The notes under the pieces: model-generated | What the model was told of the DNA's origin: nothing | Databases searched by the model: none | Seen by the model: only the letters and a program-made list of their open reading frames with translations | Made by a program: the position numbers and the translations under genes | Assembly: GCA_947496215.1 (NCBI GenBank) | Contig: CANMCF010000003.1 | Coordinates: 1-64,000 of the forward strand | DNA: 64,000 bases | Source: an uncultured Bizionia sp. | GTDB lineage: Bacteria; Bacteroidota; Bacteroidia; Flavobacteriales; Flavobacteriaceae | Direction: 5' to 3' | Part shown: positions 35,218 to 43,862 of the stretch, in pieces | Layout of the letters: every line of letters starts with the position of its first letter | Position numbering within the stretch: position 1 is the stretch's first letter

Positions 35218-36018
35218 CTATATAAATATCAGACTTATGTTTTGTAATTGAATCTTGGTACAATACTCCCAAGCTTTGTTTTCCATAGAATCAAATAGTA
35301 CTCTTCCCAATGTTACTCCAAATTTATTTTTGAAACGAATACCTGTTTGTTGTGTTTCTTTTTGATAAAAATATTCAGTGCTCGAAATTTTAGACTTCTG
35401 TAATTCCATGTTGTCTTTAGGGACAGCTGCAATAGTTAATGCAATAGTGTCTGTTTTGGTGTGTAGTTCAAGTGTATGTGCTTTTGAGTACTCCACAGCA
35501 TCTATCTCCTCAAAAGAAATAGGACTTTCATCAGCTATATAAAGTAGTATTCCTTTTGGGTTATCTAACAAGTATAAAAACAATGGATATAAATATTGGT
35601 CAGAACTAAATCCTTTGGTAATAAAACATTCCCCTAATTCTTCATCATTTTTCAACTCAAAAGGTTTAGGTTTTATAGGTGTTCTTTCATTACTAGAGGC
35701 TTGTTGTTCCCATCCTTTTTGATACAATAACTCTGCTTCGATAGGGGTTTCATTATTGATATGTCTTTTTACAATAGGAATTATTTTTTCCGGTATTAGT
35801 TCCTTGTACCAATATTCTCCCGGATGTACAATACAAGTAGGCGCATCTTCACACCTACCATTGCATCTGGTTTTAATAGTATGCGTACTATCCCAAAGTT
35901 CATTGTTACGCAAATATGCTCTTGCTGACCTTATAACTTTCTCTGATCCTGCCTTTTGGCAAGAACCTCCGTCGCAAAAGAAAAAGGTATGTGTTGTATT
36001 GGCTATTTTCTTTCCCAT
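35218..36018 (-). CDS. (2Fe-2S) ferredoxin-domain protein of the cobalamin operon
   Basis: The 266-residue protein begins with a thioredoxin-like 2Fe-2S domain: Cys15 and Cys20 in CDGGSCQKAG, Cys52 and Cys56 in TRCNGRCEDAPTC. The remaining ~200 residues (from about 110) have no family I recognise; a heme-degradation-like or SpoT-like assignment is not supported. Related 2Fe-2S proteins are often found in cobalamin clusters and could deliver electrons for Co(II)/Co(I) reduction or for a reductase. It sits between the TonB receptor (gap 4) and the SDR-SUMT gene (gap 2). Confidence 0.75.
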   Translation of the reverse strand: MGKKIANTTHTFFFCDGGSCQKAGSEKVIRSARAYLRNNELWDSTHTIKTRCNGRCEDAPTCIVHPGEYWYKELIPEKIIPIVKRHINNETPIEAELLYQKGWEQQASSNERTPIKPKPFELKNDEELGECFITKGFSSDQYLYPLFLYLLDNPKGILLYIADESPISFEEIDAVEYSKAHTLELHTKTDTIALTIAAVPKDNMELQKSKISSTEYFYQKETQQTGIRFKNKFGVTLGRVLFDSMENKAWEYCTKIQLQNISLIFI

Positions 36019-36022
36019 TTTT

Positions 36023-38275
36023 TTAAAAGAAATATGTGAAACTCAGTTTTGCTAAAAATGGAGTTCCTGGTGTAAAATGAATATCATCTACTGGTTGTGT
36101 TTCTCCTTGCAATTGCGAAGAATCATAGAAAACAGCTTCCCTCCATTCCCTATTGAATAGGTTTTCCATTGATAATCCCATTTTATATTTTGAAGTTGTA
36201 TAATTAACTACGGCATCGACAATAAAATAGTCTTGAGCAATTACAGATTCATCTTCGATTAATGGCCGCTCTCCTAAATAACGATATCGTAATGATGCAT
36301 TAATGCCATTTTGCAAACGCAATGTAGCTCCTCCTGTCGAAGTAAATCTAGGAGCACTTGGAATTTTGTTTTCGCCTTTTGGAGCATCTAACAAGGTTCC
36401 AAAACTATAGTTTAAATCTGTATCCAACCAAAAATGAGTCAGTGGTTGGTATCTAAAAGAAGCTTCAGCCCCAAGACGTTTTGAGCGACCTTTATTTTCA
36501 AATTCAAAGCCATCAGACACAAAAACAAATTCAGCATCACTCTCCAAATAGAAACCGGCTAGGTTCCCGATAAGTTTTTTTCCTATTTTAAATTCTGTCC
36601 CAACATCGTATCCAATAGCTTTTGGTAGCGGATTGACATTTTTATTTGTTACTGCTGCATTAGTGTAATTTGAATGAAAACCGGAACTTGCTTTTGCATA
36701 TAGTTGTACATTCTTGGTGACATCATAAAACAGACTCAACTTTGGGCTTAACCGGAATGCTGTGGTATTTCCTGTTTGGGGAGTTGGATGTATTTCAGTT
36801 AAATTAAAACCGAAAAAATCCCCTCTAATACCTGCCAATACATTTAGTTTAGGTGCTATTGGCATTCTTTCTTTAAAAAACACTCCATAATTCGTTTCTT
36901 TTATTTTAAAGCGATTAACCACTTCACGTAATACTCTACCATTATTGGCATTCAATCCTATACTATTATTATTGTGTTCAACAGACCAGCCAAAAGTTGC
37001 CGTGCTCTTTGGTATTCCAAAGGTTTCTTTTATTGAAACATTTCCTTTGTATGCATATATATATCGATCTTCTTGTTGATGAATCATATCGCCATCAATA
37101 GGATCATTCTGAAAAAATGAAAAATTAGAAAACAGATTATATTTATTGGAAACATAATATAATTGGTTTGTAAGGTCTATTTTATTTGAAAGTTGAGAGT
37201 CGAATTGCATATTAACATGAATTCTTTTCGTATCACCTCCTTCTTTATCGTCAATAGCGCCAAACCTATCTATTAAACCACTTTCAATTGCTCTTAATGG
37301 AATCTGCCCCGAAGCATTCCATTCACTATGGAAAGTTGACAAAGAAGTTTTTAATTGATGTTTATCAGAAAGTGCAATTGTATACTTTGCAAAAGTATTT
37401 AACCTCTTGAGGTTTTGATCACTTTCAAAAAAACTATTATTGTAAACCCCTTCAATGGCCACATAAGCATTTTCTTCTTTTTTAGACAAAAAATTATTTT
37501 TATCTAAAAGCGAAATCATTGCCAAAGCTCTCACAAAATCATACTGGCCGTATTCTAATTTCACCAAATTGCGAGACAACATATCTTTTGAAGTAAATTT
37601 AGCAGCTCCTGAAACGGCAAAATTACCTAAAGAGATTTCATGTGGCCCTTTATAGTAATCGGCTGTTTTAATGGTTTCTGGGATTAAGAAATGTAAATCT
37701 GCATAACCTTGACCATGCGCGTGAGAACTTAAATTAACACCTATATCATCCACATGTACTGCAAAATCGGTTCCATGGTCATTATCAAAACCTCTAAGAA
37801 ATATTTGCTCTGCTTTTCCTCCTCCAGCATGTTGTGCTATAAATAATCCTGGAACTACTTTCAAATAATCCTGAGAACTCCCTATGGGTCTTAATTGCAA
37901 TGCTATCTTTGAAACTTTCTGAGTCCCCAATACCCTTTCATTTTTAGAATTTACAATTATATCTGAAAGTTGAGTCACTTCTCTTTCCAAAACGACATTT
38001 AAATTAGAAGCCTTCTTAAGGACAATGGTTTTAGAAATATAGTTTTGTAGAGAGAACGTTAGTTTTACAGGGAAACCTTCTGGGGTTATAGAAAACTCAC
38101 CTATTTCATCAGTGGTTTCCATAATCGTTCCATTATTTATTTCAATACGTACTTGAGAAATCGTCAATTGAGCTTCTTCATCAAGAACTTTACCTTTAAT
38201 CGTTTTATTTTGTGCAAATATGGATAGTGAAAAACACAAAATCCATAGACTGCATAAAATCATTTTTTTGTACAT
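36023..38275 (-). CDS. TonB-dependent outer-membrane receptor, cobalamin-riboswitch controlled
   Basis: The 750-residue protein has a signal peptide (MYKKMILCSLWILCFSLSIFAQ), a carboxypeptidase-regulatory-like domain (residues ~23-105), a plug (~115-235), and a 22-strand-type barrel ending in the aromatic LSFTYFF. The plug contains a His-rich SSHAHGQGYADLHFLIPE loop. It is the first gene after the riboswitch, so its substrate is likely a corrinoid or a cobalt complex. It is a functional BtuB analogue by context, but sequence alone cannot prove it. The start with ATG at 38275 is followed closely by ATG at 38263; either is possible. Confidence 0.88.
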   Translation of the reverse strand: MYKKMILCSLWILCFSLSIFAQNKTIKGKVLDEEAQLTISQVRIEINNGTIMETTDEIGEFSITPEGFPVKLTFSLQNYISKTIVLKKASNLNVVLEREVTQLSDIIVNSKNERVLGTQKVSKIALQLRPIGSSQDYLKVVPGLFIAQHAGGGKAEQIFLRGFDNDHGTDFAVHVDDIGVNLSSHAHGQGYADLHFLIPETIKTADYYKGPHEISLGNFAVSGAAKFTSKDMLSRNLVKLEYGQYDFVRALAMISLLDKNNFLSKKEENAYVAIEGVYNNSFFESDQNLKRLNTFAKYTIALSDKHQLKTSLSTFHSEWNASGQIPLRAIESGLIDRFGAIDDKEGGDTKRIHVNMQFDSQLSNKIDLTNQLYYVSNKYNLFSNFSFFQNDPIDGDMIHQQEDRYIYAYKGNVSIKETFGIPKSTATFGWSVEHNNNSIGLNANNGRVLREVVNRFKIKETNYGVFFKERMPIAPKLNVLAGIRGDFFGFNLTEIHPTPQTGNTTAFRLSPKLSLFYDVTKNVQLYAKASSGFHSNYTNAAVTNKNVNPLPKAIGYDVGTEFKIGKKLIGNLAGFYLESDAEFVFVSDGFEFENKGRSKRLGAEASFRYQPLTHFWLDTDLNYSFGTLLDAPKGENKIPSAPRFTSTGGATLRLQNGINASLRYRYLGERPLIEDESVIAQDYFIVDAVVNYTTSKYKMGLSMENLFNREWREAVFYDSSQLQGETQPVDDIHFTPGTPFLAKLSFTYFF

Positions 38276-38365
38276 TAAAAAAGAAATTAAGCAGGGAAGG
38301 AAAGAAAATATGACAAAAACATAATTTTCTAACTCTTTACCCGAGAGTTATCATAATAAATTATT

Positions 38366-38533
38366 GTGAATGGCAGGTCTCCTGACTTAACTTAACATTC
38401 ATTCCCTTCCCATAGTTTCCTACAGTGGTATCTTAATGAAGTCTTTTTTACAAGTTTTACAGTTGCGGGAACAGTTTTGGATTTACACCAAATTCCCTTT
38501 TAATTCTAAGTTCTTTTAACTTAAAAGAACTAG
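38366..38533 (-). ncRNA. Cobalamin riboswitch
   Basis: On the minus strand the conserved AdoCbl-riboswitch segments follow in order: GGGAATTTGGTG (38486-38497), CCCGCAACTGT (38459-38469), the B12-box-like ACCACTGT (38422-38429), GGGAAGGGAATGAA, and GTCAGGAGACCTGCC (38372-38386). A 10-bp inverted repeat (AGTTCTTTTA / TAAAAGAACT, 38509-38531) lies at its 5' edge. About 90 bases separate the aptamer from the ATG of the TonB receptor gene. They contain a TAACTCT/AGAGTTA hairpin without a T run, so the switch may act on translation or antitermination. It is placed to repress the whole 38.3 to 15.2 kb operon when cobalamin is plentiful. Confidence 0.92.
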
Positions 38534-38548
38534 AAACCAAAAACAGTA

Positions 38549-38556
38549 CAAATGTA
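38549..38556 (-). promoter_or_regulatory. Putative -7 box of the riboswitch operon
   Basis: On the minus strand TACATTTG fits TAnnTTTG exactly and lies 16 bases before the riboswitch 5' edge. No TTG is seen 19-23 bases upstream, so the -33 element is weak or absent. This suggests that the riboswitch has its own promoter apart from the cobQ block. Confidence 0.5.
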
Positions 38557-38572
38557 TAGCTATTTTTTTGAA

Positions 38573-39106
38573 TTATAAGATGGTTTGCAAAATGAATTTC
38601 AACCTTTTCAAAGGAGATGATTTAGGTAACATTACAATTTTAAACCCTTTGCTTTTATAATGTTCCAAAAGAGATTTTTCCAATTTCAAACAATAATCAA
38701 ACTCTTGTAACCTTTGCCCATCTTGACAATAAATCTCGAACCAAGTTGGTGCAAAAAAAACCGTTTCATGATAAGTTTCCTGATAAGGGAAATTGCATAA
38801 ATAATCAGGAATCCCTTTATGTTCCACCGATAGATAAGCTTCCAAATCCAGTAGGGACCTATCACAAATTTGAGCATCGCTATTTAATAATTCCTGAATG
38901 GTGAAATTAAAAACAAGGTCGGTAAACCGGTTTATGTTCCCCCATGGCACACCATTCTTATTATTTTTTTGCTCATCAACAATGACTTTTCTCGAAACCT
39001 CATCCATACAAGGGATCTTCTCCTTTAAAAGGTTTATCAATGTGGTTTTCCCTGTGCCAGGTGCTCCAGTAATAATGTATTTTTTCTGAAGATCATGCAT
39101 GTTCAA
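38573..39106 (-). CDS. NadR-like P-loop ATPase of the cobalamin cluster
   Basis: The 177-residue protein has a Walker A GAPGTGKTT (residues ~14-22), a PCMDEVSRKVIVDEQ helix and an ICDRSLLDLEAYL acidic/DRS motif, the pattern of small-molecule kinases of the NadR/AAA_28 type. It overlaps cbiB by 4 bases and ends just before the riboswitch promoter. The block codes for cobyric acid synthase, threonine-phosphate decarboxylase and the aminopropanol-attaching enzyme, so a kinase for L-threonine (a PduX substitute) or alpha-ribazole is possible, but it is only inferred from context. A paralogue (183 residues) lies at 8180-8731. Confidence 0.8.
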   Translation of the reverse strand: MNMHDLQKKYIITGAPGTGKTTLINLLKEKIPCMDEVSRKVIVDEQKNNKNGVPWGNINRFTDLVFNFTIQELLNSDAQICDRSLLDLEAYLSVEHKGIPDYLCNFPYQETYHETVFFAPTWFEIYCQDGQRLQEFDYCLKLEKSLLEHYKSKGFKIVMLPKSSPLKRLKFILQTIL

Positions 39107-40035
39107 AACAACAATAGTATTACAATAATTAAAAGACTAAATGCAATACTCACCTTATAATTAATTTGGCTGACCGTTTTAATTTCCTCGTGCTCTATTT
39201 TTCTATTGCTATTTCCTATGAATGGTTTGTCAATCAATTTGCCATGATAATAATTAGGACCTCCAAATTGGCATTTCAAAATATGGGCTAAAGCTGCTTC
39301 TGGATAGCCTGCGTTGGGGCTACTGTGTTTTTTCCCTTCTTTGAAAACAAAAGAAAATCCTTTTAATTCAAACTCTACGATTAACATTAAAAAAGCGGTT
39401 ATTCTAGAAGGAATGTAATTGGCAATGTCATCCAATCTTGCTGCAAATTTCCCAAATTGGATATAACGATCATTTTTATATCCTATCATAGAATCCAAAG
39501 TATTGATCATTTTATAGGCCATTGCCCCAGGAATACCTAATATTAAAAAATAAAACAGTGGAGCAATAACTCCATCACTTAAATTCTCTGACATCGTCTC
39601 CAAGGTAGCCACTCTAATCTGTTGTTCATTCAAATTGTTGGTTTCTCGTCCTACAATCCAAGATAAACGATTACGACCAGCTTCCAAACCTTCATTTTCA
39701 AGAGTATCAAAAACGGCATTGCCTTCTTTTACCAATGTTTTATTAGCTAGGCAATAAAACAACATAAGTATTGAAAACATTAGAACAGCCACATAAAAGC
39801 CATGTAAATTCAAGTAACAGACAATAGCATGAGGGATTAAAAAAGAAAGGCCTACCAATAGAATAGACAAAAACGCTCCTTTAAGAAATTTAAATCGTCC
39901 TTTATTAAGCCTTTGCTCTCCAAAGGAAATGCTGTTTCCATATCCGACTATAAGATGTGGTAGTATTTTAGGATCTCCTAAGATAAAATCCAAAACAAAA
40001 CCAGCAATTAGTATGTAGACAGAGTTCAAATCCAT
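39103..40035 (-). CDS. cbiB: Adenosylcobinamide-phosphate synthase
   Basis: This 310-residue inner-membrane enzyme attaches (R)-1-amino-2-propanol O-2-phosphate to adenosylcobyric acid. Family features are LDFILGDP near the start, HLIVGYGNSISFGEQRLNKG, VGRETNNLNEQQIRVATLETMSENLSDGVIAP in the middle, and several hydrophobic segments, including one at the very C-terminus. It overlaps cobD by 10 bases upstream and the P-loop gene by 4 bases downstream. Assignment is firm. Confidence 0.95.
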   Translation of the reverse strand: MDLNSVYILIAGFVLDFILGDPKILPHLIVGYGNSISFGEQRLNKGRFKFLKGAFLSILLVGLSFLIPHAIVCYLNLHGFYVAVLMFSILMLFYCLANKTLVKEGNAVFDTLENEGLEAGRNRLSWIVGRETNNLNEQQIRVATLETMSENLSDGVIAPLFYFLILGIPGAMAYKMINTLDSMIGYKNDRYIQFGKFAARLDDIANYIPSRITAFLMLIVEFELKGFSFVFKEGKKHSSPNAGYPEAALAHILKCQFGGPNYYHGKLIDKPFIGNSNRKIEHEEIKTVSQINYKVSIAFSLLIIVILLLF

Positions 40036-41033
40036 TCTTTTAAAGCTTGAACAAGTACAACATTAGCTTTTTCACTCTGTGTGGAAAGGCGGATATACTC
40101 CCCTTCCAACTCGTTGAAATTTGTAGCATCTCTAATGAGAATTTGATGCTTTTCAATTAAATATTCTTTCAATTCTTTTGCTTTTTTAGTCTGCAGCTTA
40201 ACTAAAAAATAAGAGGTGTTGCTTTCACAAACCTGTATTCCATTTATTTCTGTCAATTGTTTTTGAAAAACAGCAGTTTCTTCTATTAGCTCCAAAACAT
40301 CAAACTGAAGTTTTTCATAATTATTAAAAATAAACTCACCAGCCTTTATAGCCAATGAATTAACACTCCAAGGCATTTTTAAATTTAAAAGCCTCTCTAT
40401 GTTCAATGCCTTAGAGACAATATAACCTAAACGTAATCCAGGAATTATAAATGCTTTGGTCAATGAACGAACAACTATTAAATTATCATATCTATTTGTC
40501 AATGATACAATTGATTCAATTCTATTTGTAAATTCAATATATGCTTCATCAACAACAAATGTAGTATTTGGCTTTTGCTGAAAAAGAAATTCTAATTCTT
40601 CTTTAGAAAAAACGCTCCCGTTAGGATTGTTGGGATTGCAAACAAACAAAAGGTCTACATTGGTTTCCCTTATTTCCGTTTGAGAAATTAATTGATAATT
40701 TAGTTTGAAAATTTCACATGCATCTTCATACTCCGAAAAAGTCGGAGCTACAATTGCTGCATTTTTATTGGAGAACAATTGGGCAATGAGATAGAAAGCC
40801 TCTGTAGCTCCATTGGTAAATAAAAACTGCTCACTTTTGAGTTTAAATTTTTTGGCTGCCAATTTATTCAATTCATTAGCAATTGGTGATGGATAGCTTT
40901 GAATTTGATTGACATGCTTTGATATTTCTTCTAACAATACTCTAGGGCAACCTTTGTAATACACATTTGAACTAAAGTTATGTTTGACTTCCCCTTCAAC
41001 TAAATGAAGATCGTCCCCGTGTCCATTTAACAT
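40026..41033 (-). CDS. cobD: L-threonine-O-3-phosphate decarboxylase (aminotransferase fold)
   Basis: The 335-residue class I/II PLP enzyme starts MLNGHGDDLHLVEGEVKHNFSSNVY, the typical HGG-like opening of CobD/CobC. Other blocks are FTNGATEAFYLIAQLF, VCNPNNPNGS, VVDEAYIEF, the PLP lysine in SLTKAFIIPGLRLGY, and a C-terminal Arg (RLSTQSE). It makes aminopropanol phosphate for the nucleotide loop, which CbiB then uses. Histidinol-phosphate aminotransferase is the main alternative, but the operon context settles it. It overlaps cobQ by 7 bases. Confidence 0.92.
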   Translation of the reverse strand: MLNGHGDDLHLVEGEVKHNFSSNVYYKGCPRVLLEEISKHVNQIQSYPSPIANELNKLAAKKFKLKSEQFLFTNGATEAFYLIAQLFSNKNAAIVAPTFSEYEDACEIFKLNYQLISQTEIRETNVDLLFVCNPNNPNGSVFSKEELEFLFQQKPNTTFVVDEAYIEFTNRIESIVSLTNRYDNLIVVRSLTKAFIIPGLRLGYIVSKALNIERLLNLKMPWSVNSLAIKAGEFIFNNYEKLQFDVLELIEETAVFQKQLTEINGIQVCESNTSYFLVKLQTKKAKELKEYLIEKHQILIRDATNFNELEGEYIRLSTQSEKANVVLVQALKEWI

Positions 41034-42490
41034 ATTTGTGAACTATTCTTTAAAATGATTTCCATATCTAAGTTTTCGTCTATCCAATCTGCCAATTTAT
41101 CAAATTGACTTGCTTTAAATACCTTATAGTCTTTTGCCTTAGCTTCTGGAAATTTTAATTGCAACAACTCTGTAACTATTTCTTGGTTATCGAAAATCCC
41201 ATGAAGATAAGTCCCCCAGCTTCTATCTCCATCAAAATAACCTTCTTCTTTACCATTAACAATATTTAAATGTTTGTTTTTAGGCACTATGGTCTCTCCC
41301 ATATGTATCTCATATCCTTCACAAGTTTTCTCAAAATCCTTAAACTCAAAACTGCGTTGTATCGTTTGCTTGGTTTTTGAAAGCGTTGTTTCAATATTAA
41401 ATAGGGCTAGACCTTCCTCTTCTTTGACATTGCTTTCTACAGAAAAAGGGTCTTTAACAAATTTACCTAACATTTGGTAACCTCCACAAATGCCTAAAAT
41501 AGGAATATGTCCATACTTCTTTTTAATGATTACATCTATCCCATCTTTTTTTAAGGCAATTAAATCCTCAATAGTATTTTTTGTCCCTGGAATGATAATT
41601 ACATCTGCTTTGTTTAGTTCTTCTAAACTCCTTGTGAAATACAAATTGATTAACGCCTCTTGTTCTAAAGATTGAAAATCCGTATAGTTAGACATATAAT
41701 GAAGTTTTACTACAGCTATATTTAATTTATTTTCAACTGCTGTAGCTACTCTTGCATTCAACGCAACAGAATCCTCTTCTTCAATAACAATATCTTTTGC
41801 ATAAGGCAAAATACCTAAAACCGGAATACCTGTTAATTCTTCCAGCTTCTTTTTACCGTCAACAAATAATGCTGCATCTCCTCTAAACTTATTAATTATT
41901 ATCCCTTTAATTAGTTTCCGTTCCCAATCTTCGAGCAATTCAACAGTACCATACACACTACCAAAAACACCTCCTCTATCGATGTCTGCCACTAAATAGA
42001 CACATGCATTGGCAGCTTCTGCCATTCGCATGTTTACAATGTCTCTGTGCTTTAAATTGAGCTCACTGATACTTCCCGCACCTTCCATGACTACAGGGTT
42101 ATGCTTTGATGCCAGTTGATAAAATGATTTTTTTGCTTCTTCAAAAAGACGCTTCTTATTATCCCCTAAAAAATATTCTTTGGCTGTTTGGTCTCCAACT
42201 GGTTTTCCATGTAAAACAATCTGTGATTTATTTACAGATGACGGTTTTAACAAAACAGGATTCATTTCTACCGTTGGAGCAATGCAGCAAGCTTCTGCCT
42301 GTACAGCTTGAGCTCTTCCTATTTCAAGATTATCGGGTGTGGAAAAACTATTTAAAGACATGTTTTGAGCTTTAAATGGCGCTGGCTCATATCCATTTTG
42401 TTTCAACCATCTGCAAATTCCTGTCGTCACCCAGCTTTTACCAACATCTGACCCTGTACCAACTAACATTATGGGTTGTAGTTTTTGCAT
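41027..42490 (-). CDS. cobQ: Cobyric acid synthase
   Basis: This 487-residue enzyme amidates side chains b, d, e and g of adenosylcobyrinate a,c-diamide. The N-terminal P-loop (VGTGSDVGKSWVTTG), the PFKAQNMSLNSF block, DIDRGGVFGSVYGTVELL, and the C-terminal glutaminase triad regions GICGGYQMLG (Cys) and TYLHGIFDN (His) are all present. It is the first gene of the upstream cobalamin block and starts with ATG at 42490. A weak -7 box at 42514-42521 precedes it. No riboswitch was found upstream, unlike the second block. Confidence 0.96.
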   Translation of the reverse strand: MQKLQPIMLVGTGSDVGKSWVTTGICRWLKQNGYEPAPFKAQNMSLNSFSTPDNLEIGRAQAVQAEACCIAPTVEMNPVLLKPSSVNKSQIVLHGKPVGDQTAKEYFLGDNKKRLFEEAKKSFYQLASKHNPVVMEGAGSISELNLKHRDIVNMRMAEAANACVYLVADIDRGGVFGSVYGTVELLEDWERKLIKGIIINKFRGDAALFVDGKKKLEELTGIPVLGILPYAKDIVIEEEDSVALNARVATAVENKLNIAVVKLHYMSNYTDFQSLEQEALINLYFTRSLEELNKADVIIIPGTKNTIEDLIALKKDGIDVIIKKKYGHIPILGICGGYQMLGKFVKDPFSVESNVKEEEGLALFNIETTLSKTKQTIQRSFEFKDFEKTCEGYEIHMGETIVPKNKHLNIVNGKEEGYFDGDRSWGTYLHGIFDNQEIVTELLQLKFPEAKAKDYKVFKASQFDKLADWIDENLDMEIILKNSSQIC

Positions 42491-42513
42491 TTTAAATCTC
42501 TTTATTTTAAAAG

Positions 42514-42521
42514 CAAAAATA
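42514..42521 (-). promoter_or_regulatory. Putative -7 box of the cobQ block
   Basis: On the minus strand TATTTTTG fits TAnnTTTG, 24 bases before the cobQ ATG. A TTG lies 24 bases further upstream, slightly more than the usual 19-23-base spacing. Confidence 0.35.
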
Positions 42522-43276
42522 TTGAATAATATATAGACTCTAATTCAAAACACATAAAATTGACAATTAAAAAAGTACTGTTTTAAAGCAATAAAAAAGC
42601 ATTATAAAAATTAAAAGGCAATTTGCCCTATTCCCTGATTTTTCACGTACCGTTTAAACACAACGATCTTTAATGAAAATCATATATTTCGATAGGAATA
42701 TTTTATCTCTTTGAAAGAAAAAAAGCTTCTACATTACTGTAGAAGCTTTTATTTTATCATTCTTAATCTACTTTACCTTCACTCATCACAGACGAACGCT
42801 AGCTGCTTTATAATACCTACCCAACCCATAAAGACAAAAAACCTTTACTTCTGCAAAGGTTTTTGTTTTTGCTTACTCCTACCTCCTCTAGTTGTAAACT
42901 AGCGGTATCTGGGATCATTACTTCCGTTTAAGTTTAAAATATTGAGTAATTGCCATTCATTTCTCACTTTGGCATTTTTCTTTAGAAAGTGAGAAGAAAT
43001 TGATATCGTTTTTTCCAAACTCATTCTTTGAACTCTTAAAAAAGAATACTAGAACAATGATTCATATATAATAGTAAGACTATATGATAGTCATCATTTT
43101 CTATTTTAACATTTCGGATTTTCAAAAAAATCCTCTTTAAGGGTTGAGAGTTCAACATCAGAATATGACTTCTTCCATTTCAATGATCCATTTAGCATTT
43201 CAATATTCACATTTACAAAATGCTTCTACCTATTTCGATTCACTAGCTACTTTTTGTTTTCCAACAAACGCTACTC
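42522..43276. other. Gene-free region holding a dispersed repeat and hairpins
   Basis: Apart from the dispersed repeat at 42721-42903, there is a perfect 10-bp inverted repeat TTCTCACTTT / AAAGTGAGAA at 42961-42995 around a 15-base loop. The remainder is AT-rich with no credible ORF; small frames inside the repeat are discounted. Confidence 0.5.
42721..42903 (-). repeat. Dispersed ~180-bp palindromic element, copy 1
   Basis: It shares its layout with copy 2 at 51205-51382: a hairpin AAAAGCTTCTACA/TGTAGAAGCTTTT, a conserved core with CACAGACGAACGCTAGCTG, a terminator-like hairpin (CCTTTACTTCTGCAAAGG between A and T runs), and a small palindrome CTAGTT-GTA-AACTAG. Homology stops sharply at both ends. 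It lies downstream of the minus-strand gene ending at 43277 but almost 400 bases away. It resembles paired REP/BIME or MITE-like elements more than a gene. Confidence 0.75.
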
Positions 43277-43795
43277 CTATAGGAAGTTTCCTTGAGCATC
43301 TAACTTCACCTTAATGCGTTGATCTCCGTTTTCCAATGTTACTTTGTACTTTTTCTCCACACCATCAGATTTATAATAATTGACAATGTAAACGTTGTTT
43401 GCAAAAGACCAATTGGGAAATCTTTTTAAGATTGCCTTGGCCACTGGATATGGCAAATCAATATTTTTGAATCTTTCCACAGTCCTCGATATGTTTCCGT
43501 CTTTGTCAAAAGATGCAAGTATTTTACCTTCTGGTATAATAAAGTAGACATCATAGAAATCGTACTCATCTTCATATATGTCCAATGTCTTTAAATTGAA
43601 AGTACCAACTTCATACTGCAACTCCTCAACTGGAATCGCTGTATCCTTAGAGTCTACGCTACTTATATAGCCATAATTGGTATTTACTATCGTTACCTCT
43701 GGCAATGGTACTGCAACTGTATCTGTAGCAGGATCTTGAGCAAAAAGTTGGGTCGTTAGTCCAAAAACCAATAAACTTATCATTCCTTTCTTCAT
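43277..43795 (-). CDS. Secreted PepSY-like hypothetical protein
   Basis: ATG at 43795 (MKKGMISLLVFGLTTQLFAQ) gives a signal peptide and a 172-residue protein; the longer frame to 43876 is not needed. After the cut, a linker rich in Val/Pro (ATDTVAVPLPEVTIV) leads to a region (about 65-172) with a PepSY/DUF2874-like pattern of beta strands and a helix (VYFIIPEGKILASFDKDGNI, VAKAILKRFPNWSF). It is predicted to be periplasmic or exported. Its partner is unknown. It follows the metallophosphoesterase gene by 67 bases. Confidence 0.7.
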   Translation of the reverse strand: MKKGMISLLVFGLTTQLFAQDPATDTVAVPLPEVTIVNTNYGYISSVDSKDTAIPVEELQYEVGTFNLKTLDIYEDEYDFYDVYFIIPEGKILASFDKDGNISRTVERFKNIDLPYPVAKAILKRFPNWSFANNVYIVNYYKSDGVEKKYKVTLENGDQRIKVKLDAQGNFL

Positions 43796-43862
43796 AATAC
43801 TGAATTTCAAATTTAACCATCGTAAAATTATAGATAGACTTAAGAGTAGACAATGATAAATA

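Noticed and set aside
42711..42902. 63-codon plus-strand frame
   Set aside because: It lies fully inside the dispersed palindromic repeat and is low complexity; the second copy does not keep the frame.
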